A stretch of 64,000 nucleotides of DNA from Chaenocephalus aceratus (taxonomy: Eukaryota > Chordata > Actinopteri > Perciformes > Channichthyidae). The stretch lies in assembly GCA_023974075.1 (NCBI GenBank), contig CM043800.1, positions 31,962,452 to 32,026,451 on the forward strand, given 5' to 3'. Both the position numbers and the translations under genes were made by a program. The notes beneath the pieces are model-generated. The model was not told the origin of the DNA. It saw only the letters and a program-made list of their open reading frames with translations, and made no database searches. Positions within the stretch are counted from its first letter, which is position 1; each line of letters starts with the position of its first letter. Shown piece after piece: positions 53,704-63,110 of this stretch.

Positions 53704-55066
53704 AGGTCCCCGATTATACTGTTTTTCATCAATATATTATAGGTCTCAGATATACACAACACATCTCTCTGAAGTGTTTGGCTCTAAACACCAAACAGAT
53801 CATTGTAGCATTACCCATAATCCCCTCTGTGTGTCAAAAGTGCTGATTCTGTGTCTGTTACTTTAGATGAAAATAAGGAGCCCCTCCCCACGCCCATCTG
53901 AGAGATATATTTGGTTAAAAAGAACACAATGGTGCTCTAGAGCAGTGGTTCTCAACTGGTGGGTCGCGACCCAAAAGTGGGTCGAGGACCCGTTTGGAGT
54001 GGGTCGCGGATGTGTGAGTGAAGACAAAAAAAATTGAATTTTTTTGGGGGGTAAAAGTCAAACTTTTATTTTGAAGGCCCGATTTTCTAACGCTGTGCAT
54101 GCAGTAGGCGTTGGAATGGAAGTACCGGAAACCATAAACGGTTTTGAAAACTTCTGTCACGTAGTGATCATCTTCTCAATAAAATATCTTTGCTGATGTT
54201 TTTTCGAGTCTTCTGGCCAATCAGAATCAAGATTGTTGCCGGAAGTTCCCACGGAGAATAACTTTGTGGTAGAACCTATGGGTAGAACTCTTCTTTATAC
54301 ATCCATGGGTACAACTTCAGATACAAATTAATAATGAAATATCACCCCCGGTTTGATAACAATGGGAGCTATCTACCCTTACCCACAATTTAAAGTAAGT
54401 CACACAGCCTATCTCCTCTTTACTCTTCTCGCAGCAAGATGTCAGAACAAAGTGAAAAACAAACAATGTCATAAAATATTATTAACATGTCGGGTAGTAA
54501 TAGATTTATTTTCTTCTCAGAGTGTACCAGAATGCATAGTTTATGTTAGTATTTCTAAAAATCTCCTGGGGGAGAATCCTCCCAGATCCCCCTGCTGGGG
54601 TTGGGTTTTCAGCATGTGTGCCTTTTTATATAGTTCAGCTTTGATTCCATCATCTCATTAAACCTTTTTTAAAAGCATACTTTAGTTCTGTGAAGGGATA
54701 TAAGGGATATATGCACTGTACTTCACTCTTATTAATATTGTATGCTGAAAAGCGTATATATTACAGCACGGTTTTTTGGGGTAGATAGATTTGAGTGCTT
54801 CAAAATGTTGGGTCGCGATGTATTGACCAAGTAAAAAGTGGGTCCCGAGGCCTGACCAGTTGAGAACCACTGCTCTAGAGGAGATTCAGGTGATAAGGTG
54901 TGTGTGGGTTTTGGCTAATGGTTACACAAGCCAAAAAACAGGATCAGGACAGAAAGAGAGAGAATCTTTTTTTCTGAAACTTTCAGAATCTATCTCTTTA
55001 CACAGAGGGGACACATGTTTATGTAGAATAGACATGGAAAAGTGCATTTTGCATGATAGGTCCCCT
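53704..55066 (+). mobile_element. TTAA-flanked MITE, family 2, copy A (split by a hAT)
   Basis: Ends AGGTCCCCGATTATAC and, inverted, AGGGGACCTATCATGC, between TTAA at 53700-53703 and 55067-55070. Without the inserted hAT it is about 425 bp. It is the reverse complement of copy B at 61552-62595. Its right TTAA is shared with the next element, which begins at 55071. Kolobok-like by the TTAA plus AGG rule; inferred. Confidence 0.82.
53943..54872. mobile_element. 930-bp hAT element (CAGTGGTTCTCAAC ends)
   Basis: Inverted ends CAGTGGTTCTCAACTGG and CCAGTTGAGAACCACTG. The perfect 8-bp duplication CTCTAGAG flanks it (53935-53942 and 54873-54880). The pattern of GGGTCGCGACCC near one end and GGTCGCGATG near the other is well known from vertebrate hATs. 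No transposase. Inserted in family-2 copy A. Confidence 0.95.
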
Positions 55067-55260
55067 TTAAAGGTGGGGTAGGTAAGTTTCAGAAACCAGC
55101 TCGAGTGCACTCAAATTTGAAAGTACACAGCCGAAAAGAATCCGCCCCTTCCTTCAGACTTCCTTACAGAGCACCTCCTCCAACACCCATGAACGCGCAC
55201 ATGACTTAGGTTGGCTATATAGTTCAGGGGAATTGTAAACCATACAAAACAGATAATTAC

Positions 55261-55304
55261 CTGTCCAAGAGAAAAAGAGCGACCACAGCGTCAGATTTCA
55301 ACTC
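55261..55304 (-). pseudogene. 3' part of the split transposon exon, with splice donor
   Basis: Minus-strand 44 nt that continues the frame of 59120-59275 after removal of the 3.8-kb insertion and one copy of its 6-bp duplication. It encodes E-L-K-S-D-A-V-V-A-L-F-L-L-D and two bases of the next codon, then GACAG/GTAATT, a good splice donor at 55260. The amphipathic A-x-x-A-L-F-L-L-D end resembles a segment (T-D-A-E-x-A-x-F-L-L-D) that I recall from many uncharacterised fish proteins linked to transposons. Confidence 0.6.
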
Positions 55305-55978
55305 GGTGTGTATGGGGGTTATTCCCTATCTTTATTCAAGAGCGTGATATTTAAATTTGAGCGCATACTTTATTGATTTCCTTCACTCAAACCCTGTCAT
55401 CGCACCAAAGACAAACCAAAGAGTAACCGCTCTTACGGGACGCTGTAATAAGTAAAGCGAACGCACCCGCAAGGACACCTGGCCTCCTATTGGTTGAGGG
55501 ATTTTGACAGGATTGTTGCACAAAAGTTTCGAGCGCGCACAGAATAAATCTGAGAGCAGAATATGGGCATAGATATGTCTCATAATTATTTGACCTTAAG
55601 GGATATAGGCCTACACTGTGGCCCGAAAGCAACTGCTCCATTATCTTTATCAAATGCAGACATTGATGCCTCCAAATGTCACAATAAAAATAGAAAGTAC
55701 TACAAATAAACTGGAATTCATTTACATCTTAAATTATGAATATATACACAAAAAAAGGTTTACAAATATCCAACCTTCAAATTGCTTTTTTAAATCAACA
55801 CTGCTCTGCACACTTGCTAAAGAACATTTGTCTGGAAATCTCAATTCATTTGTAGAGCTGCGTGAGTATGGCCAAAAGGAGTAAATCTCACTGTAAACGA
55901 TTTAATCATCACCAAATTCTGTGTTATTATGACCGATCATAACTCAGCTTTATTCAGACATACATTTAGCATGGTGTA

Positions 55979-57186
55979 CAGGGCCGGTTCTTGGCATAGG
56001 CAACATAGGCGGTCGCCTAGGGCGACATTTTGACTGTTTGCGCTCATCCTAATGTTCGGCCTTGATGTAACAACATTCATAATTAAGTCAAGGTAACACC
56101 CTTTTCACCTCGGTTACACTTTTCATTTCCCCTGTACAATGGACGCTGTAAGTTATGAAAGTGGGGGGCTTATCAGGCGTCCGCAGCTCACAGCCAAAGT
56201 GGGCGTGGGATCGAGCGAGAGAGATAAATGCAATTTATGTAAACAAATATTTCCAAGGCACTCCTTTATAATTATTGGGGTAAACAGGTTTGAAATAATT
56301 TCAATGTATACTATAGGACAGTAAACCAAAAATATCGTTTAAAACTTGAGAGATACAAAAATATGCATAAATAAATGTTAACTAGGTAAAATAAAATATG
56401 AATGAACAACAAAAATAAAACAAGTTGCATTTATTTGCTATTGGCTATGGTAGGTTATTGGTTATGTTCACATATTTGGTTATTAAAATGTAAACCAATC
56501 TTTTTCATATGGGTGTTTTACGGCCCGTCCACACAGCGGCGTGCGTTGCAAGCTTCACCATTCACTTTGAATGGGGTAACGTCACTTTGCTGGCGTGGCT
56601 CGCTGCAAAAGTTGAGCAATGTTCAAGTTTTGAAGCCACGGCAGAAGCGTCAGCCAATCGAATCATATGACAGTACAAGCTCTAGCCAATCAAACCGCTG
56701 CTTGTATGTCAGGGGAGGGAGATTCATGTGATTGGTTGTTGGTTGAGTTTCAGACACACCCGCCGGGAAGCTTCAACGTACGCCGCTGTGTGGACGGCCG
56801 TTAGAGTTGTACCCCCTAGACCAGGTCTCTAGTAATGTGTGCTCTAAGTGCACCATATTGAAGCATGTTACTTTAAATGTTCAAACATTTCTTCCCGGGG
56901 GGCATACCCCTGGACCCCCCTAGAGGATGTGATGTCCTCACCCCAATTAAAACATGTTCATATAATACTGAATACATTTGAAGCCTTTTTGATGTATATG
57001 ACCTATGTCAATACGTTTCTGTTTTTGTAGTGCATTGGTCTTTTGTAGAGATTTTTCATTTATTTTTTATATATTCTATTGTGTATTACTTGGATACTTT
57101 TATTTGTTCTACTGAACGATTTTATGGCAGGGGGGGCGCCAGCTAAAATCTCGACTAGGGCAGCAAATTGGTTAGAACCGGCCCTG
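55979..57186. mobile_element. 1.2-kb hAT element (CAGGGCCGGTTCT ends)
   Basis: Perfect 13-bp inverted ends CAGGGCCGGTTCT and AGAACCGGCCCTG. The perfect 8-bp duplication ATGGTGTA flanks it (55971-55978 and 57187-57194). The GGCGGTCGCCTAGGGCG segment near the left end belongs to a familiar vertebrate hAT group. No transposase is left. Holds a nested MITE (56521-56800). Confidence 0.95.
56521..56800. mobile_element. 280-bp Harbinger-like MITE nested in the hAT
   Basis: Inverted ends CGGCCCGTCCACACAGCGGC and, inverted from the right, CGGCCGTCCACACAGCGGCG (one base indel). Flanked by TTA on both sides (56518-56520 and 56801-56803), the 3-bp duplication expected of PIF/Harbinger. The interior has several CCAATC boxes. 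Non-coding. Confidence 0.85.
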
Positions 57187-57194
57187 ATGGTGTA

Positions 57195-58319
57195 GGAAAC
57201 GGGCTCCGTGTTACAAGACGGGTCGGAGGTTTGGCGGTACCACTGCACACACACACACACCGCTGCAGACTCTCTGCACGAAGGAGCCACAGTGCTGCAG
57301 CTCCTGATCGGAGCAGAGACACACGTTCACTAAGCGGAAAAACTATATCCTGTCACAGAGATCTGCTATTTTAAATTTTAAAGTCAACACATATCGACCC
57401 TAAATAAAATCTATATTAAGAACGAGAGATGTTTGGACATTATGGCTTAAAAATGACAAATGAGCGAGGGCGATGACGTCAGAGCATCGTCCTATGTGCC
57501 GGGGCTGAGCCCCGGACAGCCCTGAACAGCCCTGGCCCAATTTAACCCCTGGTTAGAGGCCCTATGTTATCAGTATGTCTGGACTGCACAGCAGTTACAA
57601 TGGTCAAACTACATTAGAACATAATTGTCCCCATTTTGTCTTTAATAGTTACTAACATTAGATATTTTAATGAGATATGGACTGCAAAACAAAAAATGTC
57701 CCTGATTTTCATTTTTGAAATTAAGTCACCGAATGCAAGTAGTCGCCTTAGTTTATTTTGTTATGAGATGTGAATTACTGTTCAATTTAGTTGATGTTAT
57801 AATCATTTGGTTTCTTTTACATTAAAAAAAGGTCTTATGTTTTTTTTCGGGGGGAGGCCCTTTTTCCAGTTTAGAGCAATAGCCCCTCCAAATGTCTGTG
57901 CACGTCCCTGCTAGCTACCTACCTATCTGCCGGCCTGCCTACCTAGCCTACTAGTTGTTTTGTTTGGAAAGGTTTTGTCATTGTATTGCTCTTTACCGGC
58001 ACCTGCAGAGCACAGGACTTTACATTGTACTTACAATTTTCCATTGTAACTTTGACCCGCTTGACTGAATACACAACAAACAATGAAGAAAGAGTTTTAT
58101 CTGGGCTGCTTCGCTGCCAGCTGCTCCCCCCGGGATCCGAAAGTGACGTATAGCCTGCACTTCAACATCAACGAAAGTGCTCGATATATGCTGTATTGAA
58201 CCAATAAACTAACACAAACTAACTGTATCACTATAACATGAAGATGATGATGATGGTGATAAAGAATGCATCTAACGTTCCGCTGTTCATTATAATAAAA
58301 AAACAGAGCATTAAACAAA
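57195..58319. other. interior of the long-TIR element, with a hAT-like end
   Basis: No gene recognised. At about 57830-57912 the + strand ends ...GTGCACGTCCCTG, whose complement CAGGGACGTGCACAGACATT is a familiar hAT terminus. Its partner end and an 8-bp duplication were not found, so only one end is claimed. A small GGGGCTGAGCCCCGG hairpin lies at about 57500. ACCTATCTGCCGGCC-type repeats follow at 57915-57950. Confidence 0.4.
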
Positions 58320-58522
58320 CCATCATGCTCTTACTTTGAAATCATGCGGAAACTGTGGGTTTTCTCCGGAAGTTTTTCCTTGTACGATGTGAGGGTCTAA
58401 GGACAGAGGGTGTCGTGTTGTCATACTGATATTCTGTACACACTGTGAAGACCACTGAGACAAATGTAACATTTGTGATATTGGGCTATATAAATAAACA
58501 TTAATTGATTGATTGATTGAAA
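58320..58522 (+). mobile_element. retroelement 3'-end fragment
   Basis: CTCCGGAAGTTTTTCCTTGT, GATGTGAGGGTCTAAGGACA and TATTGGGCTATATAAATAAA with a TTGATTGATTGATTGA tail form a very common fish LINE/SINE 3' end. It lies inside the long-TIR element. No coding part. Confidence 0.7.
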
Positions 58523-58904
58523 TGTCATCAGCAGGCCATCACCTGGTTTCCGGAAATAACCGAGTGACACGAGTAGATTTTAGCCGAGACCGGCGGAAAA
58601 TATGTCTCAAAATTCCGTGTGTGTAAAAAGACGATCCACGAGCAGAGATTTGAGATCCGCAAGCGCATTTTTGGTCGACAAATACAAAATGGATTCACAA
58701 ATGCCTGATTGAAAGTTGTAAATGTTAAAGAGATATTCACAGATCTTTTTTTTATTTGTGAAAATATTTAGCGTATTTGCAGATCCGTTTTACATTTGCA
58801 CATTTATTTGTGAGTTTGCAAATCTTTTAAATGCATTTGTGGATGGTGTTTTACATTTACAAATCACATATTTACACACAAATTATTTTTATGTTCACAC
58901 AAAT
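58523..58904. repeat. degenerate ATTTGTGA/TTTGCAAA word repeats
   Basis: Imperfect short words (ATTTGTGAAAAT, ATTTGCAGATC, ATTTGTGAGTTTGCAAATC, ATTTACAAATCAC) recur across 58740-58900 just inside the right long TIR. Subterminal word repeats of this kind often bind transposases in other DNA elements; here the role is inferred. Confidence 0.5.
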
Positions 58905-59119
58905 AATTATGAGACATATCTATGCCCATAGCAGAACAAATCTGTAAGCAGCAATATATCTGAGTGCAAGCGTACAGTTTGAGCAGAAGCAGAGCAAATC
59001 CAAGTGCAAGCAGGCACTATTTGAGTGCGAGGACAGGGTTTGAGGGAAATAAATACATAAAGTATGCTCTCAAATTGAAATGCCACGCTCTTGAATAAAG
59101 ATAGGGAATAACCCCCATA

Positions 59120-59275
59120 GGTGTGTTCCATCAGTAGTCGCCATCGTTGAAAAGCAACTCCGATATTGACTCTGGTTTGAATTCTCCTAGTTTCCACTTT
59201 GTTTTTGTTCCTAATTTGCTCCGTTACATTATTTCTTTTGCCACCAGTAGACGATGTTGAACCTAACTCTGCCAT
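59120..59275 (-). pseudogene. 5' part of an unrecognised transposon-borne first exon
   Basis: Minus-strand start codon at 59275, in context CACC-ATG-G, opens 52 codons (M-A-E-L-G-S-T...) with a basic middle and then N-I-G-V-A-F-Q-R-W-R-L-L-M-E. The frame is broken by the long-TIR insertion exactly at a 6-bp duplication and resumes at 55304. Upstream are CCAAT-type boxes, so this looks like a promoter plus first exon. The N-I-G-x-A-F-x-R-W-R motif resembles one that I recall in uncharacterised teleost proteins; I cannot name the family. Confidence 0.6.
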
Positions 59276-59924
59276 GGTGAAAGTGGCCGCCTGTTTCTGG
59301 CGAGTCATTGAAGTACTGCTGCAATGCACGCCCAATGACGGCACGCCCAATGAGGGCACTGAGATGGAAGGCTGACAGACAGGGCGGAATTTTTTTTATG
59401 GATTTTTTGTCAAAGCACTTAAGATATTCATTGCTATCGGGATGTTAAGAGCATTCCATGGAATATAACAAAAAGTGTATCTCGAGCCGGTTTCTCAAAC
59501 TTACCTACCCCACCTTTAAGTGTTTTTTTCAAATCCTCCTGGCAGCAATTGGTTTCCATGTACTTCAATTTGATATTACATTTAAATTGCATACTTTGGT
59601 GGAGATTGGCACTCAATTAAAATAACGTCATGTCTGTAAGTAGAGATAGGTTTAAATGGGCAGCAAAACATGACCATGATTATGGGGCAAAAGCAGATAT
59701 GACTTTAATGGATTCGCTATGTCAAGAAAGGGTCAACTTTTTTTTAAGCATGTTTTTTTGGTTGTAATTATAACGAAAACCTGCTGTGTGAATCATGAGG
59801 GAAAGCGTTAATGTGGTAGTTTTTAGCAAGCACTTCTGGAGAGAAAATGTTTTGATCTCTGCAGGTGCCATACACTCAAAGTCCCAAACCCAATCTCACT
59901 TTCTCATTTCACTGTCCTTCCCAG

Positions 59925-60127
59925 GTGTGGTTGGTCTGACCTATGTGATCAACAAGTTCCGCATTGTCAAGCTGACGACCAAGGATCAGTTCATCATCGC
60001 CTACGGTGGCCTGCGAGGAGCCATCGCCTTCTCCCTCGGCTTCCTGCTGAAAAAGAATCTCTTCCCCATGAGGGAGATGTTCCTCACAGCCATCATCACC
60101 GTTGTCTTCTTCACCGTCTTTGTTCAG
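59925..60127 (+). CDS. slc9a1: NHE1-type exchanger, exon 5 (residues 408-475)
   Basis: 203-bp exon. [10 protein letters not shown] (416-425), then D-Q-F-I-I-A-Y434-G435-G436-L-R438-G-A-I-A-F-S-L-G, the most conserved helix of the family (human Tyr454-Gly455-Gly456/Arg458, needed for folding and pH sensing). It ends with [16 protein letters not shown]. Acceptor CCTTCCCAG, donor CAG/GTATGA (phase 0). The next residues should be G-M-T-I-R-P-L, but no such exon is found before base 64000, so the gene is cut by the window. Confidence 0.97.
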
Positions 60128-60204
60128 GTATGAATATGCAGTTTATGTTGTCCGATTTAAACAAACATTAGAAGGAGAAAACTTTGTGTATTTCTTTGTC
60201 TGTC

Positions 60205-60350
60205 AGTCTAATTACACACCAATTTTAATGAAACTTGGTTGAAGGATTAAGCATGGTTCAAGTTAGCACCCATGAGGTTTTGGAGCAGTTCCGAATTACT
60301 GGGCTGATACACAAATTATCTTTTACTTTCGTCAACATTGCATACTGCCT
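60205..60350 (+). repeat. fragment of a recurrent fish repeat
   Basis: TTTTAATGAAACTTGGTTGA, AGCATGGTTCAAG and TTACTTTCGTCAACATTGC in this order match a repeat that I know as widespread in fish genomes. No ends are visible and the class is unknown to me. Confidence 0.4.
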
Positions 60351-61551
60351 ATTTATGTCTTTTTTCACGCGGTGTCTGGTTAAATCCATGTAAATGCACT
60401 CTCAAGTTGAAATGTGTTTTCTTAAACATCTTTCTCGTGTCTGTTGTTTCCACATTACGACTTAAAGCTCATGAACACAGTCCGACTTCCTAACACTGAA
60501 TATAGGAACATCAGGAGCACCTGAATCCACCATTGGCCTTAGTAAGAGTCTGTCCAAGTGCAACTAGATTTATGCAATGTTATTATGAACACATTCAATG
60601 CACCATGCAAAGAGATACCCATTACCCACGCATCAAAATGTATCTAACCCCGGAATTTTTATTTTACTGTTGGTCATATGGTGCACTATTCCAAGTAATA
60701 GACAGTAATTTATTCACATGCTTTGTTTGTTTCCCACTTATTTGCCGTTGTCATCACCAACTATATTGCTATGCAAAAAAGTTCCTTTTAGGTGTAGTTT
60801 ATTTGCCTAGCAGGTCTAGTTTGAATTTCCACTCGCATCACTGGAAAAAAACAATCTATCTCAGAACAAATGTTTTATTTGCAAACCTTTATTCCAGGCC
60901 TGTGAATCTCCCTAATTGTAATGGTCATGCTGAGGATGAGACATCAAAGGAACGCTCGTGTATTTTCAGGAAGACGTTAATTTGCTACCCTGAATAGAAC
61001 AAAAAGATTAATTTCACACATCAAGTCGATAGGCTTTCTTGGTCTATTTCTTCTTAAAAAAAACTGTTTCAGCTGGTTTAGGAACATATCATTTCAGCTT
61101 CTACTTAAAGTATGCTGATAGCCAAACAGGTAGGTGAACAAACGAATGAATCAAATGTAACTCAGGTGCATAAGGAATACAAAATATGGTTTTATGTAGA
61201 GACATTTCTCCTGTATCTCACAGAATGAACATGAACATAATATACAAAAACAGTACATGATGGCAAGATAAAGACAAACGGGCAGTAGTTCCATACATAC
61301 CAGTACTATGTATATTTAGAACCATGAACTGGATCAGCACGGTCCTGTCAGCTGAACCATCTTTTAGTGAAACTGTAGGAAGATACTCGGATGTCAAGTC
61401 GAACCAGAATGGAAGCAGACAAAATAAACCCTGAAGACATGTACTCTCTCCTCAGGCAGGATCAGAAACATGTTTTATTCATACTGTCTGATGCTGAGAC
61501 CAGGGGAGGGGAGGTGGAGGTCCCTCTCACCTGCAATGTGAAGTTATTTCA

Positions 61552-62595
61552 AGGTCACCTATTATGCAAAATCCACTTTTTCATGTATTTTATACATAAA
61601 CATGTGTCCCCACTGTGTAAAGAGATTCTGAAAGTTTCAGGAAGAAAGATTCTCTCACTTTTTGTCCTGATCTAAATATAAATATAAAAACCTGTCTGAA
61701 AATGATCTGATCAGATGTTGGCCACTTTATGATGTCATAACGATTTTTTGGCTTGTTTAACCATTAGCCAATATCCAACCAAGGTAACCCCCCCACACCT
61801 TATCACCTGAATCTCCTCCTAGAGCACCACTAGCCGCTTTCACACCAAGTACTTTGCCGTACTTAGTTCCCAGTACTTAGTCCCGCCGAACTCTTTAGTC
61901 CCGGAACTGTCCTAGTAAATCGCGTTAACACCGGAATAACTCCCTGAGGCAGGATTACGCAAATGAAGCCGCTGACGTCACTTATTCTTCTGCTGCTTTG
62001 GGTTTAATGGCAGGCCGCAAACAACTTCACGGCGTATACTGCCACCCGAAGTCCTGGAGTCCCCCCGGAGTTAGGGACTGGCTTCAGTAGAAGCTATAGT
62101 CTCTCTCCGTTGGTGCGCTGGGCTAATGCTAATGCTAATAATGCTAATGCGAGCAAATAAAATGACGTCTTCACAAAACTTTTCCGAGTTTTCCGGGGTG
62201 TGGTTTGCAATCCGCCCAGCCAATCAGAAATTGGAACCTTTTCCTCCCCAGGAAAGTACCACCTCTCTAGCAGGGACTAAAAAGGGGTGAAAATGTTTGC
62301 ATGAACTAGTTTTTAGTTCCAGATCTTTTTGGTGTGAAAGCAAACAGGAACTATCGGAACTATTCCTGAGAAAAGTACTCCTAAAGCGCCTATTGTGTTT
62401 TTTTTAAACCAAATATCTCGCAGTGGGGAGTGGCTCCTTATTTTTCATCTAAAGTAAAAGACAGAGAATCAGCATTTTTGGAACAGGGCTGAAACAGAGG
62501 GGTTTATGGGATGCTACAATGATCTGTTTGGTATTTGGAGCCAAACACTTCAGAGACATGTTTTGTATAGAGACCTATAGTATAATAGGGGACCT
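61552..62595 (-). mobile_element. TTAA-flanked MITE, family 2, copy B (split by a MITE)
   Basis: Reverse complement of copy A at 53704-55066. The right end is GGGGACCT followed by TTAA (62596-62599). The left flank is TTCA (61548-61551), one base off TTAA, and the left end AGGTCACCTATTATGC also has a mutation. Without the insert (61833-62389) it is about 485 bp. Non-coding. Confidence 0.8.
61833..62389. mobile_element. 557-bp Harbinger-like MITE in family-2 copy B
   Basis: Short imperfect inverted ends GCCGCTTT and AAAGCGC. TTCACACCAAG (about 61839) and its inverted partner TTGGTGTGAAAG (about 62329) lie further in. Flanked by CTA on both sides (61830-61832 and 62390-62392), a 3-bp duplication of the TWA type. 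A GCTAATGCTAATGCTAATAA run sits at 62123-62150. No coding capacity. Confidence 0.68.
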
Positions 62596-63110
62596 TTAAG
62601 GTTGGACTCCGAGACTGAGAGTGGGATTGAGTGTGTACGGTTAACGGTTAGAATAGTAATTAATTGCCTTTGGGCTGATTGGCCAAATGGTCTTATTAAT
62701 TGTCACTGGTCGTTAAACTATGGTTAGCATGACTGCACAAATGATCAGAGTAATCTTAGGTTGGTTAGGACATTTATAACATAACTTAGATTATATTTCC
62801 CCCATAGTAAACTGAGGTACGCCCTATGGACGGATTACTCTTTAGGTTATTAAAAAAGTTCTCTTTAATGCCACTGCATGACTCAAAACTCTATTCTGAC
62901 ATTTGTTAAATACCGCTGATTGGCCTGAAGCAGCACTTAGAACATTCAAGAAATGGGATAAACTTGACATAATAACATTCTCCATGTTTAAAGAGAAGGA
63001 ATAAATGTCATTGGTTTTCCTTATTTCATGTTTTGTGTGGCTAAATTGAAATGTGGGGAGGTGGTAAAAGGTTCTTCTACATGCCTGGTAGCAGGACTGG
63101 GCATTATTAG

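Larger units (their letters stand above)
55311..59119. mobile_element. 3.8-kb long-TIR element inside the exon
   Basis: Inverted ends TATGGGGGTTATTCCCTATC. Similarity runs about 100 bp at the outer ends (through TTTATTCAAGAGCGTG) and resumes at ATGGGCATAGATATGTCTCA (about 55563 and its inverse at 58908). The 6-bp direct repeat GGTGTG flanks it (55305-55310 and 59120-59125), and removing one copy restores the reading frame of the host exon. No transposase was recognised; the interior holds a hAT, a LINE end and AT-rich repeats. Superfamily unknown. Confidence 0.78.
55071..59515 (-). mobile_element. TTAA-flanked Kolobok-like element, family 1, long copy with exon
   Basis: Reverse-oriented relative of the MITEs at 2869, 6450 and 45612, flanked by TTAA (55067-55070 and 59516-59519). 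Its two ends (55071-55205 and about 59347-59515) match the two halves of the short copies. Between them lies DNA absent from those copies: an upstream region with two CCAAT-type CGTCATTGGGCG/GTCATTGGGC boxes, then a minus-strand first exon with start codon and splice donor, itself split by a 3.8-kb long-TIR transposon. Either the short copies are deletion derivatives of this larger form, or this copy gained foreign DNA. Confidence 0.75.
51746..59924 (+). other. slc9a1: slc9a1 intron 4 (8.2 kb, phase 1), mostly transposons
   Basis: Between the weak GTCAGC donor and a TCCTTCCCAG acceptor. Roughly three quarters is identifiable mobile DNA: two small hATs, a TTAA element split by a hAT, and a nested block at 55071-59515. 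The plain parts are 51746-52238, 52582-52917, 53255-53699 and 59520-59924. Confidence 0.9.

Noticed and set aside
60128..63110. Possible next exchanger exon after exon 5
   Set aside because: Looked for G-M-T-I-R-P-L followed by a helix and a lysine-rich segment after an acceptor; none found. The frames at 60533-60997 and 61391-61675 do not match.
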